NCBI GenBank assembly: GCA_036435485.1
Contig: CM071596.1
Span: 66,327,001-66,391,000 of the forward strand
Length of the DNA stretch: 64,000 bases
Reading direction: 5' to 3'
From: Saposhnikovia divaricata
Lineage: Eukaryota > Streptophyta > Magnoliopsida > Apiales > Apiaceae
Each line of letters opens with the position of its first letter. Positions within the stretch are counted from its first letter, which is position 1. Made by a program: the position numbers and the translations under genes. Positions 23,874 to 34,886 of this stretch are shown piece after piece. The notes under the pieces were generated by a model that was not told the origin of the DNA, ran no database searches, and saw only the letters and a list, made by a program, of their open reading frames with translations.

Positions 23874-25179
23874 AGCAGTCGGGGGAGAGGACCGTATATT
23901 TGAAAAAATGAAAATGATGAACGTAACGCCCAACTTATAGATAGTTTTGGACCGTAGTTTTAAAAGCCCAATAATTAAGTTAGGTAGTTTTAAAATTAAC
24001 CCAAATTAAAAACATAACATCCAAGTTGAGTAATCAATTACTTTAAAAAAAAGTTGGTAATAAATTTCTTTGCCAACTTATAATTACAGTGAATAGTATG
24101 AGAAAGTGTCGGCTAAATAAAATATAAAATTTTATTACTATAAAAAGCATGAGAGGATGTTGACTGAATAAACTATAAAATTTTATTATTATTCTAATGT
24201 TATATATTATAATTAACAATAAACTTTAAACATAAGATGAGAAAATAATTTTCACTCAATTTCGTAATAAATTAAAGTTGACACATATAATTTATTAAAA
24301 ATAAAGATATATATTCGATCGTGCAAAGCGTGGCAAAATTATAATAAGATTGTAGACGAACTGAAGCAAATTGAATCCAAACAATGCATTGTCGAACTTG
24401 AACAATGTTCAATAACATCGTTGAACACAATTTTTTATTTTGAATAGAGTTTAATATATTACCCAATCGAATTTATCAACTTCGAATCTCAATACACAAT
24501 ACAAGAGAACGGTGATCTTTGATCTAATGATTATGTTTTTGATCTAAATGATTATTATTTTATTAATTTTATATCTGAGTTCAAATTCCAAATACTCAAA
24601 ATTGAATTCGAATTTAAAAAAGGAAGATTTTAAAAATTATTGAGTCCGTCAAGTATTAGGTTGGAGTACTCATTTATTGGGAATGATTCGATCCAATTTT
24701 TACTTATTCAGGTTAAAACCCAATTTTTATAATTTGTTCAATATTCGATCAAACCCGAATACATAGAATTGAACCCAATTTTTCTTTTGTTTTTTTTTTA
24801 ATTTTTTGTTGTTATTCTTAGTTTTATTGTAAAATGTATGTATTGATCATCATAACTTACTTTTGATTGTACTGATAAAAATTATTAAGTGGTAATAATA
24901 TTTGAACATTATTATTATTAGTACATCATCAAATATATTATTAATTTAGTATATATATTAGTAATAAATAACAAAAATATGTAACTTCAAATATTGGTTA
25001 ACAAAATTATGACATATGAATTTATGATATTAAATAAAATTTATGAAAATAATATTCGATAATTATCTGAGTACTCATTTCGAATAATCTTCCAATTTCA
25101 AATACTCATTTTTTTAAAATTAAATCGAATTAAATCAATTTTCAACTTGTATGACCTTCAAAAAAAAGAACGTTGGAAA
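23874..25179. other. AT-rich spacer
   Basis: About 1.3 kb of AT-rich DNA without a supportable gene, RNA or repeat structure. Scattered ATTCGAAT-type words are not organised. Confidence 0.55.
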
Positions 25180-25952
25180 AGTAGAGAATTCTCTCTCTCC
25201 TTCCTCTCCTTCTTGTTCATCTATCAGAGTCTCTTCCCCTCCGGCGGTGGTTTATCCACCGGCCGGAGGCCTTTTTCTGTCTAATTTTCGATTCCTTTCA
25301 ATAATAATCCTCCTTTGGTGAGGATTGCTAGTGTTTTTTTGGGTTTTTCTCTCTCCTTGTGAGAGCTTGTTTTTCTCTCCTTGTGAGAGCATGTTTGGTT
25401 TGTTTGGTTGGTTAGATCTGCTAAGAATGACTTTGATGATGCTTTGGGGGATCTGGAATGTCCGCATCAAAGCTGGGAAGCTGACGATTATTGCAAAAGC
25501 TCACCACTCACAACCAAAGATTGTTCATCATCTATTTGGGGTTTTTACTTTCGACATGTCTATAGCTGTTAACCGGCATGTAGATAGCTGGGGTATTACC
25601 CATCCTTGGGAGGTTCCTATTTTCGGCATGTCTATAGCTGGTATCCGGCATGTAGATAGGTGGAGTGGAATTCCAACTGAGACTTCTGAACACTGGGGTA
25701 TCAACGGATCTTACGTGACGTGGTCAATTGTAACACCGCTGCTCTCAGGGATGTTGGCACAGTGAATCATTTCGGATGTCTTCGAATTTATTTTTAGATT
25801 CAAAAACTTTTAAGTTCAATTTGTTAAACAATGAGGAAACAATTTATTTGTTTTTCAACCTCGTCGTATCGACAGTCGGGGGTTTGTCCCACTGTTTTAT
25901 GTTGTATTGATTTGATTTATGAATATATCCTCATGCATTTCGTCAAAAAAAA
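25180..25952 (+). mobile_element. Possible non-LTR retroposon ending in poly(A)
   Basis: The segment starts with a CT-rich stretch, has a GC-rich hairpin-like GGTTTATCCACCGGCCGGAGG, and ends TCATGCATTTCGTC followed by eight A (25945-25952), as non-LTR retroposons do. Two 45-bp direct repeats with TTTCGACATGTCTATAGCTG and CGGCATGTAGATAG lie near 25550 and 25620. It contains an open frame of 146 codons (25325-25765) that matches no family I know. Clear target duplications were not found, so a processed transcript is also possible. Confidence 0.4.
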
Positions 25953-26280
25953 TACATACAGAAACAATCGAAGCTCTGGCTAGTGGCTACAATATATAAA
26001 CAGGCTGGGTCACACCTCACAAATATAAGATGGTTTTATAAATAAGTTGTCGAGTAATTTATAAAACGGTATTTTTATAATAATTAATTATCATGGCGCG
26101 AAACCTGCAAGGGGACATGTTAAACAATTTGAATATATAATTATCAACTAAAGATAGGGTCACCATGAGCTGGTCCGGCCCTACATTTTGTTGTATTTGT
26201 CCATTAGATTCTATCCACTCCTTGCATGATTTTTAAATTATACGACAATGAAGTAGATTTTACGCATTGGTTAACAAAAA

Positions 26281-26957
26281 CATGGTATATTTGGTTAGAT
26301 GGTTAGATGGTTGGTTAACGCCATTTAAAAAAATTGTTAATACCTTCTTAAAAATAATAAGTTAAAAAAAATTAAATCTATATTATATTATTATAAGCAA
26401 AATAAGCTATATTTGGTTAGTTGGTTAACGCCGTCCAAAAAAATTGTTAGGACTTTCCTAAAACACATAAGTTAAAAAAATATATTAAAAATATAATTCA
26501 AAGAGCATGTAGTTGAATTTCAGTTAAAGTATAACTGATAGAGTATGTATTTATGTAAAATATGTGTTTTATTTTTTTAAGTAATAAGTTAAAAATTATA
26601 TTAAAAATATAATTAAAAAGTATGTAGTTGAATTTCAGTTGAAGTATAACTGATATAATATGTATTTATATAAAATATGTATTTTATTTTCTTAAGTAAA
26701 TTACAGTATATATTTTAATTTGTTTTTTAAGGTGCGAAAAGTTTTTTAGAAAGAATTTAACTACCGACCAGTTCTATCTATACTATACTATTATAAGCAA
26801 AATAAGGTATACTTGGTTAGTTGGTTGGTTGGTTAACGACTTTCAAAAAAATTGTTAACACCTTCTTAAAAGTAATAAGTTAAACAAATTATATCTACTC
26901 TATACTATTATAAGCAAAAACAAGGTATATTTGGTTAGTTGGTTGGTTAACGCCTTC
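26281..26957 (+). repeat. Tandem Helitron-like 5' heads with a 115-bp duplication
   Basis: Three copies of a head reading TCTATACTATACTATTATAAG or close variants start at 26377, 26777 and 26899. Each is followed by AAAATAAGGTATATTTGG and TTGGTTAACGCC; a fourth partial copy lies at 26281. The TC start and A/T-rich head resemble Helitron 5' ends. Between them a 115-bp unit (26467-26581) is duplicated at 26583-26698. The array is cut by the Copia-2 LTR, which starts inside the last copy. Confidence 0.5.
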
Positions 26958-27600
26958 TGTTAGGAATTATATTATGCATAAAAACATCTTAAAAACATAT
27001 TTGTATAAATTGAGTTTGTAACTCATCAACGGATAATCCTTTATTTAGTAGCCTTTGATGAAAAAGCATATCAATCGATAAGTTAGTATCATGTCTAGAA
27101 GTTTTCACAGATAGTTATCAATTATAGTATTAGTTGATAGCATCCTAAGTCATGTTGGCTATCAATGGATAAACAGAATAGGTTAGCTAATTGTATATAG
27201 GTTGTGCTTTGTAATTCTGTTTAAGTGAAGTGGTAAAGCAACGGATAAAGGATCTATACCAACGGATAATGCTATCAATGGAACATGCAACTTATCAATG
27301 GATAATCAGCTACAACGGATATTCATCAATAATGTCTCGAAACTAGGAGTTAATACTGACTTGACATAGCTGACAGATCACATGGGTTGGTGGACTTCAA
27401 AATGGCATGGAAGCCAGTCATTGGAAACGAAGAAGAAAAAGAAACATTCCTTAGCAAACATTTTGGACGATGAAATCTAGCAATATCTGTCCAAGACAAT
27501 CAGACAAAAATATGTCACATGAAGAAAAGGTGTGGTAGCAGACCTGCAAACACATTTGACTTTGTAATATTCGTTTTGTTTGTAGGGTTGTAACTTGGGG

Positions 27601-27612
27601 TATATATATAAA
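27601..27612 (+). promoter_or_regulatory. TATA box of the Copia-2 LTR
   Basis: GGGG is followed by TATATATATAAAC, which would place transcription start near 27640. Motif match only. Confidence 0.45.
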
Positions 27613-28002
27613 CTAATTGTAGCATTGCTTATGTATATATGTTAAACAAGAGTTGTAGTGAGCTGTATGAGAGCAAACACATACAAGAAATACGAGAGAA
27701 AACACTGAGCTCAAAGAGAGAGATAGTTAGGTTTTCTTTTGTATTCAAAGCCTTGTAATCGTAGTTGTGTATTTCTTTACACATATTATTTCTTCGAAAT
27801 ATAAATCTCAGTTGGATCAGAAAACCCACCAGAAATTTTGTAAGTGTTGTGTACTTGTTTTACCTTTCATTTACTCGTTTCATTTATCTGTTCTACCAAA
27901 CTATTTAGCCTACATAGGTTCGAAAAGTTTTTGTTCAAGATTGTATTCAACCCCCCTTCTACAATCTTCACTACACCAAACTGGCAAATTACTAACAGAT
28001 AA

Positions 28003-28505
28003 AAAAAGCCATTAGTAACGGATATATCCGTTACTAATTAGTAACGGATATATCCGTTACTGATGGCATTAGTAACAGATATATCCGTTACTAATTAGTA
28101 ACGGATATATCCGTTACTAATGTGTCAGATATCCGTTACTAATTAGTAACGGATATATCCGTTACTAATTCTATGTATCCGTTACTAATTAGTAACGGTT
28201 ATATCCGTTACTAATATTAAATATCTCTTACTAATTAGTAACGGATACATAGAATTAGTAACGGATATATCCGTTACTAATTAGTAACGGATATATCCGT
28301 TACTAATGCACATATATCCGTTACTAATTAGTAACGGATATATCCGTTACTAATTCTATGTATCCGTTACTAATTAGTAACAGATATATCCGTTACTAAT
28401 ATTATATATCCGTTACTAATTAGTAACGAATACATAGAATTAGTAACAGATATATCCGTTACTAATATTAGTAACGGATATATCCGTTACTAAGGAATAA
28501 TATAT
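28003..28505. repeat. Left subterminal palindrome cluster of CACTA-1
   Basis: At least a dozen copies of a 26-bp palindrome (half-site TTAGTAACGGATA followed by its reverse complement TATCCGTTACTAA), or half-sites of it, lie back to back. Spacers such as TTCTATG recur. In CACTA elements subterminal repeats are the binding sites of the TNPA-type protein; that role here is inferred. Confidence 0.92.
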
Positions 28506-28529
28506 CTATTACTAATTTAATACTTTTAA

Positions 28530-30838
28530 AAGATTTATATTATAAAATCTTTAGATATTAACAGCCGTACGGTTGGATCGTCGAAAAAATATTTTAAAAA
28601 TATTGTTTTGTGCAATCGGGACGATACTAGTTATCGAGAGTATTGTTTTTCGGAGATTTATATTATAAAATCACATCAAATAAGCTTGTAATTTTTTAAT
28701 TTTTTGTGTATATCACTAAAATCATTAGATATTAACAACCGTACGGTTGGATCGTCGAAAAAAGATTTTAAAAATATTGTTTTGTGCAATCGGGACGATA
28801 CTAGATATCGTGAGTATTGTTTTTTGGAGATTTATATTATAAAATCACATCAAATAAGCTTGTAATTTTTTAATTTTTTGTGTATATCACTAAAATCCTT
28901 AGATATTAACAGCCGTACGGTTGGATCGTCGAAAAAATATTTTAAAAATATTGTTTTGTGCAATCGGGACGATACTAGTTATCGCGAGTATTGTTTTTCG
29001 GAGATTTATATTATAAAATCACATCAAATAAGCTTGTAATTTTTTAATTTTTTGTGTATATCACTAAAATCATTAGATATTAACAACCGTACGGTTGGAT
29101 CGTCGAAAAAAGATTTTAAAAATATTGTTTTGTGCAATCGGGACGATACTAGATATCGTGAGTATTGTTTTTTGGAGATTTATATTATAAAATCACATCA
29201 AATAAGCTTGTAATTTTTTAATTTTTTGTGTATATCACTAAAATCCTTAGATATTAACAGCCGTACGGTTGGATCGTCGAAAAAATATTTTAAAAATATT
29301 GTTTTGTGAAATCGGGACGATACTAGTTATCGCGAGTATTGTTTTTCGGAGATTTATATTATAAAATCACATCAAATAAGCTTGTAATTTTTTATTTTTT
29401 TGTGTATATCACTAAAATCATTAGATATTAACAACCGTACGGTTGGATCGTCGAAAAAAGATTTTAAAAATATTGTTTTGTGCAATCGGGACGATACTAG
29501 ATATCGTGAGTATTGTTTTTTGGAGATTTATATTATAAAATCACATCAAATAAGCTTGTAATTTTTTAATTTTTTGTGTATATCACTAAAATCATTAGAT
29601 ATTAACAACCTTATGCTTGCATCGTCGAAAAAATATTTTAAAAATATTGTTTTGTGCAATCGGGACGATACTAGTTATCGCGAGTATTGTTTTTCGGAGA
29701 TTTATATTATAAAATCACATCAAATAAGCTTGTAATTTTTTAATTTTTTGTGTATATCACTAAAATCATTAGATATTAACAACCGTACGGTTGGATCGTC
29801 GAAAAAAGATTTTAAAAATATTGTTTTGTGCAATCGGGACGATACTAGATATCGTGAGTATTGTTTTTTGGAGATTTATATTATAAAATCACATCAAATA
29901 AGTTTGTAATTTTTTAATTTTTTGCGTATATCACTAAAATCATTAGATATTAACAACCTTATGGTTGCATCATCGAAAAAATATTTTAAAAATATTGTTT
30001 TGTGATACTAGTTATCGCGAGTATTGTTTTTCGGAGATTTATATTATAAAATCACATCAAATAAGCTTGTAATTTTTTAATTTTTTGTGTATATCACTAA
30101 AATCATTAGATATTAACAACCTTATGGTTGCATCGTCGAAAAAATATTTTAAAAATATTGTTTTGTGCAATCGGGACGATACTAGTTATCGCGGGTATTG
30201 TTTTTCGGAGATTTATATTATAAAATCACATCAAATAAGCTTGTAATTTTTTAATTTTTTGTGTATATCACTAAAATCATTAGATATTAACAACCTTATG
30301 GTTGCATCGTCGAAAAAATATTTTTAAAATATTGTTTTGTGCAATCGGGACGATACTAGTTATCGCGAGTATTGTTTTTCGGAGATTTATATTATAAAAT
30401 CACATCAAATAAGCTTGTAATTTTTTAATTTTTTGTGTATATCACTAAAATCATTAGATATTAACAACCTTATGGTTGCATCGTCGAAAAAATATTTTTA
30501 AAATATTGTTTTGTGCAATCGGGACGATACTAGTTATCGCGAGTATTGTTTTTCGGAGATTTATATTATAAAATCACATCAAATAAGCTTGTAATTTTTT
30601 AATTTTTTGTGTATATCACTAAAATCATTAGATATTAACAACCTTATGGTTGCATCGTCGAAAAAATATTTTTAAAATATTGTTTTGTGCAATCGGGACG
30701 ATACTAGTTATCGCGAGTATTGTTTTTCGGAGATTTATATTATAAAATCACATCAAATAAGCTTGTAATTTTTTAATTTTTTGTGTATATCACTAAAATC
30801 ATTAGATATTAACAACCTTATGGTTGCATCGTCGAAAA
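28530..30838. repeat. 174-bp tandem array (about 13 units) with dimer structure
   Basis: Anchor text GGAGATTTATATTATAAAATC recurs at 28652, 28826, 29000 and onward every 174 bp, except for one shortened unit near 30003. In the first part two variants alternate: one has CTAGTTATCGCGAG and TTTTTCGG, the other CTAGATATCGTGAG and TTTTTTGG, a 348-bp dimer. Most early units contain the perfect palindrome CAACCGTACGGTTG or a near copy. Units after about 29590 mostly have CAACCTTATGGTTG. Confidence 0.92.
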
Positions 30839-31560
30839 AAATATTTTCGTTTTTTTAAAAATAATTATTTTCGATTTTTTTAAAAATAATTATTTTCAAT
30901 TTTTTAAAAAAATAATTATTTTCGATTTTTTTAAAAAAATAATTATTTTCGATTTTTTTAAAAAATTTAATTATTTTCGATTTTTTAAAAAAATAATTAT
31001 TTTCGATTTTTTTAAAAAAATTATTTTCGATTTTTTTAAAAAAATAATTATTTTCGATTTTTTAAAAAAATTAAATTATTTTCGATTTTTTTAAAAATTA
31101 ATTATTTTCGTTTTTAAAAAAAATTAATTATTTTCGATTTTTTAAAAAATAATAATTATTTTCGAATTTTTTTATAAAAAATTATTTTCGGTTTTTTAAA
31201 AAATATTATTTTCGATTTTTTAAAAAAAATTAATAATTTTTGATTTTTAAAAAAAAATATTTTCGTTTTTTTAAAATAATTATTTTCGATTTTTTTAAAA
31301 ATAATTATTTTCAATTTTTTTAAAAAAATAATTATTTTCGATTTTTTTAAAAAAATAATTATTTTAGATTTTTTAAAAAAATTTAATTATTTTCGATTTT
31401 TTTAAAAAATTAATTATTTTCGTTTTTTTAAAAAAAAATAATTATTTTCGATTTTTTAAAAAATAATAATTATTTTCGATTTTTTAAAAAAAAATTATTT
31501 TCGATTTTTTTAAAAAATAATTATTTTCTATTTTTTTAAAATAAATAATTATAACGAATT
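30839..31560. repeat. A/T tandem array with TTATTTTCGATTTTT units
   Basis: About 25 short units of the form ATTATTTTCGATTTTTT followed by AAAAAAATA, with variable A and T run lengths. The runs can pair with each other, so the DNA is strongly self-complementary. Confidence 0.9.
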
Positions 31561-31707
31561 TTTAAAAAATTAAATTTTAAACAATATGTAAAATTAAATT
31601 AAAACGAATTTTTTAAAAAATTATAATTTTAAACGAATTTATAAAACAAAAACATGTAAAAGTTCATAGTATAAGGATTGTATTTCCATATATATCACAA
31701 ATACTCG

Positions 31708-31775
31708 CGTGTCACAGTTGGTTGAGTGGGTGTACTACCTTAGAGGAGGTCAGGGGTTCGAAACCTTACTTCAAC
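31708..31775 (+). other. tRNA-like pol III promoter segment (SINE or tRNA relic)
   Basis: A box A-like AGTTGGTTGAGTGGG (31716-31730) is followed 24 bases later by a box B-like GGGTTCGAAACC (31754-31765), spaced as in tRNA genes. The arms do not form a convincing cloverleaf by eye, so I call it a relic, possibly a SINE head inside CACTA-1. Confidence 0.4.
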
Positions 31776-31862
31776 AAATCTGGAAAAATTGAGGTTGGGT
31801 GAGAGGTGGGGCGGTTGTGGTGGCAGCCTCTGATTGGCTGAGAGCTTATTAAAATTTTTTAA

Positions 31863-32347
31863 TATTAGTAACGGATATATCCGTTACCAATTCTCAACAT
31901 CCGTTACTAATTAGTAACGGATATATCCTTTACTAATTCTCAACATCCGTTACTAATATATCCGTTACTAATCGCCCGTCACAATTGCTTTTTTTTTTTA
32001 TTTTGTAACAGATATATCCGTTACTAATTAGTAACGGATATATCCGTTACTAATTTCAGATATCCGTTACTAATTTGTAACGGATATATCCGTTACTAAT
32101 CTATTTGTAACGGATATATCCGTTACTAATTAGTAACGGATATATCCGTTACTAATTCCAGATATCCGTTACTAATTAGTAACGGATATATCCGTTACTA
32201 ATCTATTAGTAACGGATATATCCGTTACTAATTAGTAACGGATATATCTGTTACAAAATTTAAAAAAAAGCAATTGTGACGGACGATTAGTAACGGATAT
32301 ATCCGTTACTAATGTCATTAGTAACGGATATATCCGTTACTAATGGC
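31863..32347. repeat. Right subterminal palindrome cluster of CACTA-1
   Basis: The same TTAGTAACGGATA/TATCCGTTACTAA palindromes as at the left end occur about ten times, some with TTTGTAACGG variants. Two short mirrored segments around 31975-31995 and 32260-32285 (AATTGC next to T or A runs) are inverted copies of each other. Confidence 0.92.
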
Positions 32348-32390
32348 CAGTTTTGGTGTAGTGCTTGTGGTGTTATTGGGACTTATCAAT

Positions 32391-32403
32391 TGGTATTAGA
32401 GCA
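32391..32403 (+). other. Primer-binding site of Copia-2
   Basis: TGGTATTAGAGCA lies two bases after the LTR end. It differs from the usual initiator methionine tRNA complement by one base (TTAG for TCAG). Confidence 0.85.
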
Positions 32404-32440
32404 AGCTTCTAACAATCAAGAAGTTTAAAGATCAAACATC

Positions 32441-34868
32441 ATGGGTAAGAAGGACACAGGCGTGAAGATTCCGATGCTTGACAAAGATAATTACTTTCAC
32501 TTGAAAGTAAATATGCACCTACATCTCTCGGCCATCGACGAAGGTTATGTAGATTGTATAGAGAAAGGCCCTCATGTGCCAATGAAGGCCAACTCTGGAG
32601 TTGGTGGAGCTGCTGGTACTGCAGCTGCTGGATGACCAATTCCAAAAACTCAGGCTGAGTACACATACGAAGACTTGGAAGAAATACATAAAAATAAGAA
32701 AACCATGAACATCCTGTTCAATAGTATAGACCAAGACATGTTTGATAATGTCATTAACTGTACCACTGCCAAGCAAGTGTGGGACACTATCCAAACAATC
32801 TGTGAGGAACTGATCAGGTCAGAGAAAACAAGATGTAGCTTCTTATACAACAGTATAAGCACTTTCACTTTGTTTCTGGTGAAAATCTCACTGATATCTT
32901 TAGTAGATTTCAGAAATTGTTGAACGGTTTAAAGTTGTATGAAAGAGTTTACTCTGTAAAAGACTCCAATCTCAAATTTCTGAGACCTCTTCCTAAAGAA
33001 TGGAAACCTGTAACAGTACTCTCGTTAAGAAATTCTCAAGAATATAAAGATTTTACCCTTGAGAGACTGTCCGGTATCTTGAAGACTTATGAGCTTGAAC
33101 TGTAACAAGATGAGGAGATCGAGAAAAGTCAGAAAAAGAGTGGAGCTATAGCATTGGTGGCTAGTGTGGCCAGTGGTCAAGATGGTGGAAAGATGGAGGA
33201 TGTCAACAACACACCAAGTACTAGTTCTTGTACTTGTGAAGGTGTAGGAAAGCTGAGCAAAGGCAAGAGCAAAAAGGTTGAACAACTAGAAGCATCTAGT
33301 GGTGCTGAATCTGAAGACTTGGATCAGTACTTAGACTTTTTGTCAAAAAGGTTCTCTAAGCTCAGATTGAAGAAAAATCCTGCAGCAGCAAAGCAATTCA
33401 GAAAAAGTTATCAACCTAACAAAGACATGGTTGAAAAGTCTAAGGTCAAATGCTTTAGTTGTGGAATTGCTGGTCACTTTGCAAATGAGTGCAGAAAATC
33501 CAAGGAGAAGAGACGGTTTGAATCTGTTGTCTACAAGAAAAAATACTTTGATTTTCTCAAGAAAAAGGAAAAAGCATTCATGTCAAAGGACAATGACTGG
33601 GCTGCTGGAGGAGACACAGATGAAGAAGAGGAGTTTGTCAATCTAGCTCTAATGGCAAATGAAAATGAAGAAGAAGCCAGCTCAGCAAGCAACCAGGTAT
33701 ACTCTACAAATTTAACTGAGCTTTCTAAATCTGAATGTGTTTGTACAATTGACGAAATGACTGTCAAATTGCACAATATGCATGTCACCCTGAAATCGCT
33801 TAACAAAGAAAATAGGAGGATTAAAGATCTAAATTAAAAGTTAAGTGATAGGAATGCTTTAATAGAAACTCAGTTAATTGAATTTGAGACTTTGAGAAGA
33901 GATATCCCGGATGCTAAGAATGAATTGATTGAGGCTCTGAAAAGAGAAAATGTGTTGAAAGAATAGTTGGAAAAAGAACAGAGGTTGATTGCTAAGTTGA
34001 AAGGATCAAGAGCTATAACTAAGGAAATCATTAATGTTCAAGGAGTTGATTCTTTCTGCAAATTAGCAGAAGTGGAGTTAAAGGTTGATGGTAAAGTTGC
34101 TTCAGATAGTGAATCAACGAATATTGAGGATAATTATCCGTTGAACATCGAACAATCAATGGATACTGATCAGAATTATCCATTGAATGCTACTGTCAAC
34201 AAAGCAACTTTAGTTAAGTTGAATAATCACTATGGACCCGTCAATAAGAACTTTGTAACTGGAGAATGTAGCAAAACGAAATCAGTTGAGAAAGGAAACA
34301 TAGGTCACTTGTCTAACAAGCAATTGAAGGACAAGTTAGAAAAGGTTGAACGAAAGGCTAAGGGTAAGAAAAAGAACAGAAATGGTAAGGTAGGGATTAA
34401 TAAACACAACAATTACACACCTGATAAGTATGCTCCTAGGAAAGAATGTGTGAAATGTGGTAGTGTTAATCATCTATCTGCTAGCTGTAAAATCATGAAA
34501 AATTCTTTTATGCCCAATGTGCCTATGCCTATGCCTATGCCTGCTATGAATGTTATGCCTAACATGTATGCCCAACCTGCTCATGCATCTAGTCAATATG
34601 CTAATATGCCATTCATGCATAATTCATATTACAATGCTTTCAATATGCCACAGATGCCATGGATAATAAATAACATGTCTGCACAGACTATGCCTAACTC
34701 TGCATTTAGCTATAGTGCAAATGAGCATTTGTCAAACCCTGTTTACCTACACCTAGAGTTAAGGTTGATTTAACTCAATCTGAACTCATGGGTGAAAAGG
34801 ATTTGAAGGGCAAGAAAATGGCTAACAAGGCAGGACCCAAAGAAACTTGGGTACCAAAATCAACTTGA
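32441..34868 (+). pseudogene. gag: Copia-2 gag (multiple breaks)
   Basis: It starts at ATG 32441 (MGKKDTGVKIPMLDKDNYFH, a DUF4219-type start). It continues through UBN2-type text (FNSIDQDMFDNVINCTTAKQVWDTI near 32715-32800; FLRPLPKEWKPVTVLSLR near 32975), a CCHC knuckle (CFSCGIAGHFANEC near 33450), an acidic and coiled-coil stretch, and a second knuckle (CVKCGSVNHLSASC near 34450). A Met/Pro-rich tail (MPMPMPAMNVMPNMY) and ETWVPKST at the end complete it. In-frame stops occur near 32635, 33103, 33835 and 33966, and there are frameshifts near 32850-32900 and about 34750. It is homologous in layout to Copia-1 gag but has diverged far. Confidence 0.88.
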
Positions 34869-34886
34869 TTTGGTTTTGATGTATGC

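Larger units (their letters stand above)
27969..32363. mobile_element. CACTA-1: non-autonomous CACTA element, TSD CTT
   Basis: The ends are CACTACACCAAACTGGC (left) and, on the complementary strand, CACTACACCAAAACTGGCC (right), a terminal inverted repeat with one indel. CTT is present on both sides (27966-27968 and 32364-32366). The 4,395-bp body has no transposase. It consists of palindrome clusters at each end, a 174-bp tandem array, an A/T tandem array and a short segment with a tRNA-like region. It must depend on transposase from a related element. The terminus differs from the CACTACTAGAAA of CACTA-2, so it is another subfamily. Confidence 0.9.
26958..32388 (+). repeat. 5' LTR of Copia-2, split by CACTA-1
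   Basis: LTR sequence occupies 26958-27968 and 32364-32388, about 1,033 bp once CACTA-1 and one CTT are removed. It begins TG and ends TTATCA two bases before the primer-binding site. It has several copies of CAACGGATAA-type motifs (near 27028, 27240, 27260 and 27315) and the ATTCAACCCCCCTTCTACAA text usual near plant Copia LTR ends. Confidence 0.8.

Noticed and set aside
28003..28505. CRISPR-like array of regular repeats
   Set aside because: The repeats are palindromes without unique spacers, lie inside CACTA terminal repeats and are in a plant genome.
28530..30838. Ribosomal or 5S-type tandem gene array
   Set aside because: The 174-bp unit has no 5S rRNA similarity or pol III control elements; it is AT-rich and inside a transposon.
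31708..31775. Functional tRNA gene
   Set aside because: Box A and B spacing fits, but acceptor and anticodon arms do not pair convincingly by eye.
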